The notes beneath the pieces were generated by a model. The model was not told the DNA's origin. It made no database searches and saw only the letters and a program-made list of their open reading frames with translations. The translations under genes and the position numbers were made by a program. Of a DNA stretch of 17,181 nucleotides, positions 7,919-15,170 are shown piece by piece (position 1 is the first letter of the stretch; each line of letters opens with the position of its first letter). The stretch lies in the NCBI GenBank assembly GCA_016550405.1, contig JABXGX010000003.1, forward strand, positions 1 to 17,181, read 5' to 3'. Source of the stretch: an archaeon (lineage in GTDB: Archaea > Asgardarchaeota > Hermodarchaeia > Hermodarchaeales > Hermodarchaeaceae).

Positions 7919-8647
7919 TTATCCAGCGAGGGATTTGAGTTCATGGGCAACTAAGTCTTTGAGTTTTTTTGGTGTCTTGGGATCCCATTTGAAGGATAAT
8001 CTGCCTTTAGATCGGGTCATTTTGTGGGCAAGTCCGTCAACGCCTTCAATAATAATCTCCTCAGAATCCCCTTTACTCTTGTATTCAATGTGTACTTGCT
8101 GATGAACTCGAATAATTGCCATAAGGGCAGCTTCCAAATCTAGTTTCGTAGATTTCTTTGGAGTGGTGGGAGTTGGTGTAGCGACACTAGGTTGAGCGGA
8201 TGCTGTTTCTGTGGGCGTAGTAGCCCTGGTGGCCACTGGAGCTGTTGGCGTTCCTCCTTGGAGGTGCCCGATAATCAGTGTGCCTTTCGGATTTGGCTTC
8301 GAACTAATTTCCATAGGCGATTCTAAGAGGGCGATTAAGTTTGAGTAATTGTTTGAGGTAGTCGGGTCTTCCATCGCATCCTGGTCGATGACAACAAGTG
8401 AAAATCCACGACCTAAGACTTCATCCCCAATTCGTTGGCCTTCTAAGGAGATTTGTTCGGCTTTCGCTTTGGCTACGCGACGTTTATCGTATTGAATTCC
8501 ACTACCCATCCAAAACCATAAAGCCTTATTTTGTTCATCGACTACTGCAATACAAATATCTCCTCGCAACTTGCGGGCCCCTGGACGGATAGAGCGGACA
8601 AATCCTAATCCACCAATTTCCAACATCATAACACGTGTCATCAGCAT
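7919..8647 (-). CDS. Gelsolin-like domain protein B with a Thr/Pro-rich linker
   Basis: This 242-residue protein is a close relative of protein C next to it and a more distant one of protein A. Residues 15-112 form the gelsolin-like domain: GDICIAVVDEQNKALWFWMG (29-48), the basic helix KRRVAKAKAEQI, the GQRIGDEVLGRG turn, then SLVVIDQDAMEDP (83-95) and YSNLIALLES (101-110). Residues 119-132 keep a short motif (TLIIGHLQGG) also seen in C. Residues 133-166 are a Thr/Pro/Ala linker, probably unstructured. Residues 167-241 are the C-terminal module (LDLEAALMAIIRVHQQVHIE onward), an alpha/beta unit of about 72 residues found in all three. There is no signal peptide or membrane segment, so it should be cytosolic. 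The first ATG has GGAG 4 nt upstream; ATG at 8641 (spacing 10) is an equally good start. Actin binding is untested. Confidence 0.74.
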   Translation of the reverse strand: MLMTRVMMLEIGGLGFVRSIRPGARKLRGDICIAVVDEQNKALWFWMGSGIQYDKRRVAKAKAEQISLEGQRIGDEVLGRGFSLVVIDQDAMEDPTTSNNYSNLIALLESPMEISSKPNPKGTLIIGHLQGGTPTAPVATRATTPTETASAQPSVATPTPTTPKKSTKLDLEAALMAIIRVHQQVHIEYKSKGDSEEIIIEGVDGLAHKMTRSKGRLSFKWDPKTPKKLKDLVAHELKSLAG

Positions 8648-8853
8648 AGCACTCCAAGCATCATATTCAAGTTGAAGCTTGATCTTGTTTGAGATAATTC
8701 CAACCCTGAATTCGCTACCATAGTGTTGGTTTCTACACTATTCTACTCAGGGTCCGATTTAGAATTTGTTAGCGTATTTATTAACTTGACTCTGAACCTG
8801 AGTTGAGTAGAGTATCTGATACAATTCCTGCAAAAAAATGATATAGTCAAGAA
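8648..8853 (-). promoter_or_regulatory. Gap between gelsolin-like genes C and B, possible promoter
   Basis: This 206-bp gap is the longest inside the minus-strand block. Read on the minus strand it has a TATA-like TTAATAAATAC at 8784-8774, about 130 nt before the B start, which would give B its own promoter with a long leader. Two short complementary segments flank it: CTACTCAGG (8743-8751) and CCTGAG with GAGTAG (8797-8810), possibly an interrupted hairpin ending the C transcript or an operator. None of this is strong. Confidence 0.25.
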
Positions 8854-9639
8854 TTAGAGGTCTGCTGCCGCTAGGCGGTCTCTGAGAAGACTCAGAATGT
8901 CATTTCGTCTTCCCCTGAAATCGTACCGTTGGAGAAAGTGTACTGAATCATGGCTGACTTCGAGTTGACAAATGATTCCTTCAGGGTCTTCGATTGAATA
9001 TCGTGTGCCTTCTTCAATTTTAGTTGCACTTACATAACACCTGGGAAAAAAGTCAAGGATTGAAGCGATGAGAATACCAACGCGGATTACTCCTAGATCC
9101 TGTAATTCACGGGTTGGTTTGGGAGCAACGGTTTCTGCCGCTGAAGGAGGGGGAGCTGGGGGGGATGTTCGTGGTGTAGCGGCGCTGGGTTTGTCGGAAG
9201 GTGCGGGAGTGGGTGGTTGAGCGGGAGTAGGACTCGGTTGTGGGGGTGGAGGACTAGCGGTTGGGGTCCCGCTGAAGCGCCCAAGAACGCCCTCTGTAAT
9301 TTTGAACTGTTGACCCAGGGTGTGAATGAGTTGGTCATAGTATCCTTTGATTTCGGGGTCATCGAGGACTTCTTGGTCAATGATTTCGATATCGGATACA
9401 TCACGACCAATTCTGTAAGGGCCCAACTGATATCCTGCACTGACAAGAGAGCGAGCTTTTCGTTGTGCGGCTCGCCGTTCCACCAGAGAGGTTGCGCTTC
9501 CCTGCCACAACCAAACCCTTTCCTTCAACTCATCGATTGCAATAACGATGTGGTCTTCGGTCAGAGCCTGGGCAGACAGAGGTAGTGGTTCGATAATGCC
9601 TGAGGAAAACTCGAGAAGTAAAACAAATTTGTCCGCCAT
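8854..9639 (-). CDS. Gelsolin-like domain protein C with a polyproline linker
   Basis: This 261-residue protein has the same layout as B. The gelsolin-like domain spans about 12-112: DHIVIAIDELKERVWLWQGS (29-48), helix VERRAAQRKARSLV, turn GYQLGPYRIGRD, then DIEIIDQEVLDDP (83-95) and YYDQLIHTLG. The patterns IDQ-E/D-x3-DP and Y-x2-LI-x2-L are shared with B. Residues 122-175 are a long linker dominated by Pro, Ala, Ser and Thr, including PPPPQPSPTP (130-139) and PAPPPS (161-166). Residues 178-260 are the C-terminal module (YSIEDPEGIICQLEV near 214-228; NDILSLLRDRL at the end). Runs of prolines of this type are typical ligands for profilin and SH3-like domains in eukaryotes; binding here is unproven. 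It starts 58 nt after the M24 peptidase gene, with only a weak GGCGGG upstream. There is no signal peptide. Confidence 0.75.
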   Translation of the reverse strand: MADKFVLLLEFSSGIIEPLPLSAQALTEDHIVIAIDELKERVWLWQGSATSLVERRAAQRKARSLVSAGYQLGPYRIGRDVSDIEIIDQEVLDDPEIKGYYDQLIHTLGQQFKITEGVLGRFSGTPTASPPPPQPSPTPAQPPTPAPSDKPSAATPRTSPPAPPPSAAETVAPKPTRELQDLGVIRVGILIASILDFFPRCYVSATKIEEGTRYSIEDPEGIICQLEVSHDSVHFLQRYDFRGRRNDILSLLRDRLAAADL

Positions 9640-9697
9640 TGCATCATTACCCGCCGGTTGTTATTCTTTCAGTAACGATTAGTTGTTCTTTATTATG

Positions 9698-10846
9698 TTA
9701 CAGACACAATAAGCTTTCTTGTGGTGGGGTGGTAACCTCATATCCGGATTTAGTCACTGCGACGTTAATCTCACTTCTTACACCAAATTTCCCCTTTAGA
9801 TAGATGCCAGGTTCGACGGATGTTAAGGTGTTAGGGAGAAGAAGACGAGTTTCGGGCATTTCATGACTGTCTAGGTTGGCTCCCCGGCCATGGGACCGTT
9901 CATCAATACTATGACCGGTCCTATGTAGAATACTTTTCTCATATCCAGCGGCAATGATAATTTCACGAGCAACTTCATCAGGTATACGGGCGGGAATGTT
10001 CGGCTTAATCGCCTGCGTAGCGGCATTGCGAGCTTCTAGAATGGTATCCCAGACGGTTTGTATCTCTGGAGGTGCTTTTGCTCCCGTGTAAGCCATATGT
10101 GTGATATCAGCGTAAATAGTATATTTCGCCCAGAGATCAATCATAAGAAGCTGGTTTTTCTTGATTGTGATGTGTTGAGATGTATAATGGGGATTTGCCG
10201 CGTTCTCTTGGACAGCTACCATTGGACCGTCATTGAAACTTAATTTTGCTTTATTGAGTTGATCTCGCATGAATTGGGCTACTTGTTCCTCGGTTACAGT
10301 CCCAATTCGATCTTTGACAAATTCAAAGGTCAGACCCATTATATTGGTGAGAGTCTTTGCAGCTTCCTTATGCTTCTGCAATTGATCGGGAGTAAGAACT
10401 GAATGGATAATTTGCATGAGATTTTCTCCAGTTTCCCAGGTTACTGAGGGGATAGTCTGCTGTAGATGAATGAGTCTTCCAGCGGGGAGAACATCGGTTT
10501 GTGGGTTCGCACCATAATTCACAGCAATTCGCTGTAACCCCTTTGTTTGCTTTTTAATAGTCTGCATAAATGCAGCTTGGGTACGAGCATCTAAAATCTG
10601 TAGAGAAGAGTCTAAACCGATTAACTCGTTACTTTCGACTGGAGACTTGATAATGGTAATGGGATCAGAGGGCCTGATAAGGATGGCATATAATCGGGAG
10701 TGAGGAGCGAGGTCTCCAAGAAGCGCGAGGCCAGTGGGGTCACATCCTCGGAAATCAATTATCAGCCATGCACCCACGTGGGAATCAATCAAATAATTTC
10801 GTACGAGCTGTATTTTCTCTGACATACTCAGTATGGGGATGGTCAT
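9698..10846 (-). CDS. M24-family metallopeptidase (Xaa-Pro aminopeptidase-like)
   Basis: This 382-residue protein has the two-part form of proline peptidases. An N-terminal creatinase-like domain (about 10-140) comes first, then the pita-bread catalytic domain (about 155-375). The five metal ligands are in place: D237 (LLMIDLWAKY), D247 (IYADITHMAY), H312 (HRTGHSID), E345 (TSVEPGIYL) and E359 (VRSEINVAV). NPHY (H220) fits the first substrate-binding histidine. The family removes N-terminal residues before proline or splits Xaa-Pro dipeptides, using two divalent metals, in the cytoplasm. The start is well supported by AGGTGA 6 nt before the ATG; an internal ATG at residue 8 is less likely. It heads the minus-strand block that continues into gelsolin-like proteins C and B, and is divergent from the coiled-coil gene. 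A functional link to those proteins is not evident. Confidence 0.93.
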   Translation of the reverse strand: MTIPILSMSEKIQLVRNYLIDSHVGAWLIIDFRGCDPTGLALLGDLAPHSRLYAILIRPSDPITIIKSPVESNELIGLDSSLQILDARTQAAFMQTIKKQTKGLQRIAVNYGANPQTDVLPAGRLIHLQQTIPSVTWETGENLMQIIHSVLTPDQLQKHKEAAKTLTNIMGLTFEFVKDRIGTVTEEQVAQFMRDQLNKAKLSFNDGPMVAVQENAANPHYTSQHITIKKNQLLMIDLWAKYTIYADITHMAYTGAKAPPEIQTVWDTILEARNAATQAIKPNIPARIPDEVAREIIIAAGYEKSILHRTGHSIDERSHGRGANLDSHEMPETRLLLPNTLTSVEPGIYLKGKFGVRSEINVAVTKSGYEVTTPPQESLLCL

Positions 10847-10927
10847 CTAGTGTCACCTTGTAGGATTCTAGTTTCAAAGACCAAAAAGATTTAGGCGAGA
10901 TGGTCACGTGCTTTCAGAATCTAGTAG

Positions 10928-10945
10928 CGTATAATCAATTATAAT
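10928..10945 (+). promoter_or_regulatory. TATA-like element in the divergent gap before the coiled-coil gene
   Basis: TATAAT (10930-10935) lies about 23 nt before the ATG at 10955, and a second TATAAT is at 10940-10945. No SD precedes that gene, so this box may drive a nearly leaderless transcript, a usual archaeal arrangement. The region is AT-rich on both strands and could also serve the divergent M24 gene, whose ATG is about 85 nt away. Confidence 0.35.
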
Positions 10946-11860
10946 GTGGAAGTCATGGCTAAGAATTCAGCCCTTGAGAAAGATGAGTTTGGAATTATTC
11001 TCGAACAACTGCGGAAAGTCCAAGCCGCCATGCGCGTCTTGATGCGAGGAATTCAGGAAACCCGTAACACGGCTTGGGAATGGCGTGATAAGCGAGATGC
11101 CCTCCGAGGAGAGACCCCTGCTGTCCACGAAAAAATGTCCACTCAACGAGAGCGAAGAGATGAGTTGAACGCAGAGGTTCAGCGTCAGAAAATGCTTCGA
11201 GATGAGACCAATGAGCAAGCTAGACTCTTGCAGGAGGAATTACAGGAATTACAGGCACAACGCAGCCAACAACGAGATTATGTGCCTTTGGAGGAGTTAC
11301 AACGCCAATTCCGAGAGCTTGAATGGAAGCAACAAACTACAACGCTTAGCGTAGATGAGGAACGCGGCGTACTTGACGAGATGGTCCGATTATCGAAAGC
11401 CATGGAAACAGCACCTAAACAAGATTCCATGCCGATGAACCAATCTGAAGAAATTGAGCAATTGTGGCAGCGGATACAAGATACACGGGATAAAGCTCAA
11501 GAACACCATGAGAAGATGATTGCGCTTGTTGAAGAAGCGCAGCAAACTCATGAGGGCATTATGCATTTGTCACAGGGTCTCGGTCCCGCTCGGTCAGAGA
11601 TTGATGAGGCTCATCAAATGTATGTGCGATGTCTTCAGGAAGCGGATGAAATGCGTGACCGATTAGACGTGCTGCGAAATAAGGAAAGAGACCTAAGAGC
11701 ACAGTTGGACACAATCCGAAAAGATCGTAAGGCAGAGCGTGAGGCCAGGGAAAAAGCGGCTTTGGAACGGTTAGCAGATCAGGCAAAAGCAAAACAACAG
11801 GCTGGACAGAAACTTAGCATGGAAGAGCTGCGTGCCCTGATGGAAGTTGACGGATTATAA
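10946..11860 (+). CDS. COG1340-type archaeal coiled-coil protein
   Basis: This protein of about 304 residues is almost entirely charged heptad-repeat helix, broken near 160-170 (TAPKQDSMPMNQ) into two coiled-coil arms. The features that point to the archaeal COG1340 family are RRDELNAEVQRQKMLRDETN (70-89), then LEWKQQTTTLSVDEER (near 129-144) and the C-terminal KLSMEELRALMEVDGL. The family's role is not established; long coiled coils often act as structural or scaffolding proteins. No transmembrane or enzymatic part is visible. The frame opens at GTG (10946) or ATG (10955); ATG fits a leaderless start behind the TATA-like element and would shorten the protein by three residues. The gene stands alone between a divergent and a convergent neighbour, with a 17-bp gap to the polyprenyl synthase gene, so it is probably transcribed by itself. 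Confidence 0.85.
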   Translation: MEVMAKNSALEKDEFGIILEQLRKVQAAMRVLMRGIQETRNTAWEWRDKRDALRGETPAVHEKMSTQRERRDELNAEVQRQKMLRDETNEQARLLQEELQELQAQRSQQRDYVPLEELQRQFRELEWKQQTTTLSVDEERGVLDEMVRLSKAMETAPKQDSMPMNQSEEIEQLWQRIQDTRDKAQEHHEKMIALVEEAQQTHEGIMHLSQGLGPARSEIDEAHQMYVRCLQEADEMRDRLDVLRNKERDLRAQLDTIRKDRKAEREAREKAALERLADQAKAKQQAGQKLSMEELRALMEVDGL

Positions 11861-11877
11861 TAACACAATTGGTGGAA

Positions 11878-12891
11878 TTAGAAAGAACGCTGATAGATGA
11901 AATCAACAAGAGCATGAAGTAGCTTCGTTGCATCTTCATTTGGAAAGGCTTTAAGAGCTGTTTTTGCTTCATTCACAAGCTGTTGAGCTCGTTTTTGGAC
12001 AGTATCGCTTGCCATGGTTTGTTTAAGTAAGGCAATGACCTTCTGAACATCCTTGTCTGTTGGTTGAGGAGATCTTAGAACTTTTAGAATAAAGGACCGA
12101 TCTTCAGATGAAAGGAGTTGAAGGGCATGTAGAATTACGATGTTGCCGAGTTTGTGTTCATAGATATCTTTGCCTAATTTCTTGCCCAGTTTTTTCTCTT
12201 CAGCGAAAAGATCGAGAACATCATCAGCCATTTGAAAGGCGATACCAGCTTTCCATCCGAAGTCGCGTGCCGCTTTCTGAAGTTGTAAAGAGCCACCTGC
12301 ACAAATGACGCCGACTTCACAGGCTGCACGGAGAAGTGCAGCGGTCTTGTACCCGATCATTGTTTCGTAGTCGGATAAGTTGACGTCACGATAGCGATGT
12401 TTTTCGGTGTATTCTTCTTCACTTGGGAGTTGTTCGAAAAGGACGTCGAGTCGTTCACCCTCTACTAGTTCGCGAATTGTATCTGCTATGATTCGTGAGA
12501 TGGCGGAATGATTGGGGGATTGTAATGACCCTTCTTCAATGGCTTCACGATAGTGTGTTGATGCTAGGATTCCGAAGTTTAACCCGTATTTTGTCCAAGT
12601 TGTGGGGAGGTTTCGCCGTACATCGGCATCATCGATAATGTCATCCAAGATGAGTGAGTAGTTATGTATGAGTTCAATGGCTGCAGCCGCGGATAATGCG
12701 TCTTCTATCTTCCCCCCTGCAGCCTGACAAAAGAGAAGGGCTAAGGCGGGTCGTATTCGTTTTCCTCCTGCTTGTACTTGGTGGAAGACGACCTCTTGGA
12801 AATCCTTGGCTGCACCCACAGCGAGAAGTTCAAGCATTTTTTCATCGACTTTAGAACCCATTTGACCAAGAACCTGAAGAATGTCAGACAA
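11878..12891 (-). CDS. idsA: Polyprenyl diphosphate synthase (geranylgeranyl/farnesyl diphosphate synthase type)
   Basis: This 337-residue enzyme adds isopentenyl units to an allylic diphosphate, supplying the prenyl chains of archaeal lipids. It shows GGKRIRP (42-48, substrate binding), the first aspartate-rich motif DDIIDD with following RR (83-93), KTAAL (182-186) and the second motif FQMADDVLD (219-227). All Mg2+-binding aspartates are present. Tyr78, five residues before the first motif, is a bulky residue at the position that tunes product length, compatible with C15-C20; the exact product cannot be read. The usual GD after ILA is replaced here (ILASTHYREA, 108-117), a small oddity. The start is TTG at 12891 with GGTGA 6 nt upstream; ATG at residue 11 is less likely. 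It is the last gene of the minus-strand run, 93 nt after the agmatinase-family gene. Confidence 0.94.
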   Translation of the reverse strand: MSDILQVLGQMGSKVDEKMLELLAVGAAKDFQEVVFHQVQAGGKRIRPALALLFCQAAGGKIEDALSAAAAIELIHNYSLILDDIIDDADVRRNLPTTWTKYGLNFGILASTHYREAIEEGSLQSPNHSAISRIIADTIRELVEGERLDVLFEQLPSEEEYTEKHRYRDVNLSDYETMIGYKTAALLRAACEVGVICAGGSLQLQKAARDFGWKAGIAFQMADDVLDLFAEEKKLGKKLGKDIYEHKLGNIVILHALQLLSSEDRSFILKVLRSPQPTDKDVQKVIALLKQTMASDTVQKRAQQLVNEAKTALKAFPNEDATKLLHALVDFIYQRSF

Positions 12892-12984
12892 TTTGGTTCA
12901 CCAGCGAATATAGTGTGAGCTCCTATTGTTCCGGATTTTAAGGTTTTCCTCAGAAAGGTGGGTAGTGAGGGAGGGGGTTCGTGT

Positions 12985-13887
12985 CTACTGCTCGGGAGTA
13001 TTAAGACGATTAGCTTGAATACAAAGGAAGGTTGCGACGATCCGCGCTGCAGCAATAGCAGTAATTCCCTGATCATATTGGGGAGCAACTTCGGTAATAT
13101 CAAAGATCATTCCCCGTGATGCCACCGCCCGAAGAAGGGTCAAGAGTTGGGGTGTTGTCAGCCCTCCAGCTTCAGGGTTTCCTACTGCAGGAGCATAAGC
13201 GGGGTCTAAAACATCCATATCGACTGAGAGGTATAGAGGAGGGCCAGGAGGAATTGCATCGGTGATTTGCCGTGCTATGGTGGCTGCGCCTTCTCTGCGG
13301 ACATCCTCACAGGTATAAAAGGTAATTTGGTGTTCTTTTGCATAATCGAATTCTTCTTTGGAGACAGCGCGAATGCCAACTTGGATGAGGTGATCAGGGC
13401 CTAGCTGTTCAACGATGCGCCGTTGCACGCAAGCATGTGAGAATTCTTCACCCTTGAATCGATCCCGTAAATCCATATGGGCATCAAATTGAAGGAGAAC
13501 AATATCGCGAGGAAGAGCACGAACTGCAGCGAGCGTCAATGTGTGTTCGCCTCCGAGAAGGATGGGAATCTTTTCTTGTTGAATAATTTGGCTAACTACT
13601 GATTCTACTGCACGGAGCATACTTTGGACAGAGTCGGGTTCGAAAATGACATCGCCAATGTCTGCAAGCGGTAGCAGTGCTGCATCAACGTTATTTGACT
13701 CTTGAAGGCAATAACCTTCAATTGCTTGTGATGCATTTCTGATGGCAGCAGGACCTTGACGGGTGCCTTGGCGAAAAGTTGTAGTTTTATCAAAAGGAAC
13801 GCCAGTGAAGACAAATGGTGCAGCTGATGGGTCGACCGGCGCTCCGAAAAAAGTGTTAACGACTGGGGAGACGCCTTCTATTATTAT
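12985..13887 (-). CDS. speB: Agmatinase/arginase-family ureohydrolase with a non-standard start codon
   Basis: The family hydrolyses agmatine or arginine-like guanidino compounds to urea and an amine with two Mn2+ ions. The metal ligands are complete: GGEHT (H115), FDAHMD (D135, H137, D139) and SVDMD (D223, D225), with DITEVAP near the end. LQFDAHMDLRDRF resembles archaeal agmatinases. The first in-frame ATG (13620) would give only 211 residues and cut away about 90 residues of clear homology (FFGAPVDPSAAPFVFTGVPF, then DKTTTFRQGTRQGPAAIRNA). The frame is open up to a TGA at 13899-13897 and contains no ATG, GTG or TTG. GAGGG (13898-13894) stands 6 nt before ATA at 13887 and directly before ATT, ATC and ATA codons, so initiation there would give a normal 300-residue enzyme. 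An assembly indel hiding an ATG is the alternative. Substrate remains a family-level guess. Confidence 0.9.
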   Translation of the reverse strand: MIIEGVSPVVNTFFGAPVDPSAAPFVFTGVPFDKTTTFRQGTRQGPAAIRNASQAIEGYCLQESNNVDAALLPLADIGDVIFEPDSVQSMLRAVESVVSQIIQQEKIPILLGGEHTLTLAAVRALPRDIVLLQFDAHMDLRDRFKGEEFSHACVQRRIVEQLGPDHLIQVGIRAVSKEEFDYAKEHQITFYTCEDVRREGAATIARQITDAIPPGPPLYLSVDMDVLDPAYAPAVGNPEAGGLTTPQLLTLLRAVASRGMIFDITEVAPQYDQGITAIAAARIVATFLCIQANRLNTPEQ

Positions 13888-13942
13888 GATAATCCCTCAG
13901 TGAAATGACGGACATACTGCTATTTGGGTCTTCCCTTTGATG

Positions 13943-15166
13943 TTAGATAATCTGTCGTGGCAATTTGAGACCTAATTCCTTTATCCGGGTTCTAAGGGTG
14001 GAGGGTGTATGGAGTTCATGGTAGAGAGCCTGTGTGAATTCATCTATGAGGTGGGCTTCTTTTGCGGCGTTGAAAAATCCACGTACTAACCAAGCCCCAG
14101 TAAGGTAGGTGTATCCATAAGGTCCCCACATTGGATCGGTCATGAAAGGTAGGCGCGATTTGGCATAGGCTTCTTCATAAGCGCCATAATTTTGGAGGTA
14201 TTCGACGACTTCGGTCTCACTTCGCTGTTCCTGCTGAATCATGACGAGCGCGTTAATCCCGACAGCCCGACGTAATCGCATAAGGTATGAGGAGATGGTT
14301 TCAGGTCGGGTAAGAGGACGAACCTCCTGCAGGATGTCTGGTCCAGCTTCGGCAAGCCCTTCAGCAATAGTGCAATCAGGACAATTTATTATTGCAATAG
14401 TTGCTTCAAGGAACTGCGTACCTTGCTGAAACCCCAATTCTTGTTGGACAAGTTGAGTTTGATGTCCCGGATACGTTTCATGGGTGACCCATTTCCAAAT
14501 ACTGTATTTGCTTCTTGGTAATTCAACATTGACTTCGATGATGGCATAGAATTTGCCCTGATAATAGTTATATGCACTCCAAGGAGCCTTCGGAACTGCT
14601 CGAAACTCTACTTGTTCTTGTTCAGGTAATTTGAAAAGAAGCTGCTCAGTAGCACGTCTAGCCGTAGCGGCTACCTCTTTTGCGAGTGGGACAATCTCAG
14701 ATCCGGTGGTCATGGCACGCTTTCGCCAACTGGTCGCCATCGTAGTGAGATCTCCTTTGAGGACCTCCTTTCGAAGAACTCGATCCGCTTCTTCACTAAG
14801 CTCATCGATGCGCTCACTCGATATGAGCACCACATCAGTATCTAATCCGATTTTAACTCGTTTTTCAAAACTAATCTTTTCATCTAATCCAAATTTCAGA
14901 AGAAGATCCATTGCAGCTAACTGCTTAAGCAGATAGGTTCTTCGTGGATTGACACGGATTTCTTTTTTGATTCTCCTATGAAGTTGATGGATAGATTTCA
15001 TTAAAAGATCAGGGTCAACAGGGTGTTTTTCAGGCTTGAATTCGGGAGGGCCAAAGTAGCTATCGACGACAATGAGGGCCTCGCTGATTTGCTCCTTTAG
15101 GAAATACTCCGTTTGGAAGGCTAGTTCGATGTATTGTTTTCCGATCGTAGAAGAGGGAGATTCCAT
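13943..15166 (-). CDS. DUF885-type gluzincin metallopeptidase
   Basis: This 407-residue protein is a predicted zinc peptidase of the DUF885 group. The active-site motif is WVTHETYPGHQTQL (227-240), giving H229, E230 and H234; the third zinc ligand is probably E269 or E273 in TIAEGLAEAG. The C-terminal part (YGYTYLTGAWLVR, 350-362) matches the substrate-side helix seen in the family. Many DUF885 proteins are 550-600 residues, often secreted; this one is shorter and has no signal peptide, so it should be cytosolic. The peptide substrate is unknown. The ATG lies only 4 nt after the stop of the Rab-like GTPase gene, and its SD (GAGG, 9 nt upstream) sits inside the end of that gene, so the two are almost surely translated from one message. 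The agmatinase gene follows about 50 nt downstream. Confidence 0.86.
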   Translation of the reverse strand: MESPSSTIGKQYIELAFQTEYFLKEQISEALIVVDSYFGPPEFKPEKHPVDPDLLMKSIHQLHRRIKKEIRVNPRRTYLLKQLAAMDLLLKFGLDEKISFEKRVKIGLDTDVVLISSERIDELSEEADRVLRKEVLKGDLTTMATSWRKRAMTTGSEIVPLAKEVAATARRATEQLLFKLPEQEQVEFRAVPKAPWSAYNYYQGKFYAIIEVNVELPRSKYSIWKWVTHETYPGHQTQLVQQELGFQQGTQFLEATIAIINCPDCTIAEGLAEAGPDILQEVRPLTRPETISSYLMRLRRAVGINALVMIQQEQRSETEVVEYLQNYGAYEEAYAKSRLPFMTDPMWGPYGYTYLTGAWLVRGFFNAAKEAHLIDEFTQALYHELHTPSTLRTRIKELGLKLPRQII

Positions 15167-15170
15167 GAGT

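Noticed and set aside
9120..9270. G-rich plus-strand tracts with quadruplex potential
   Set aside because: They are the complement of Pro codons in the linker of gelsolin-like protein C, so coding explains them.
13605..13814. A 69-residue minus-strand frame upstream of the agmatinase ATG, as if the gene were split by a frameshift
   Set aside because: Its translation shows no family likeness, while the agmatinase frame itself stays open through the same bases and gives the expected N-terminal homology. The gene is intact apart from its start codon.
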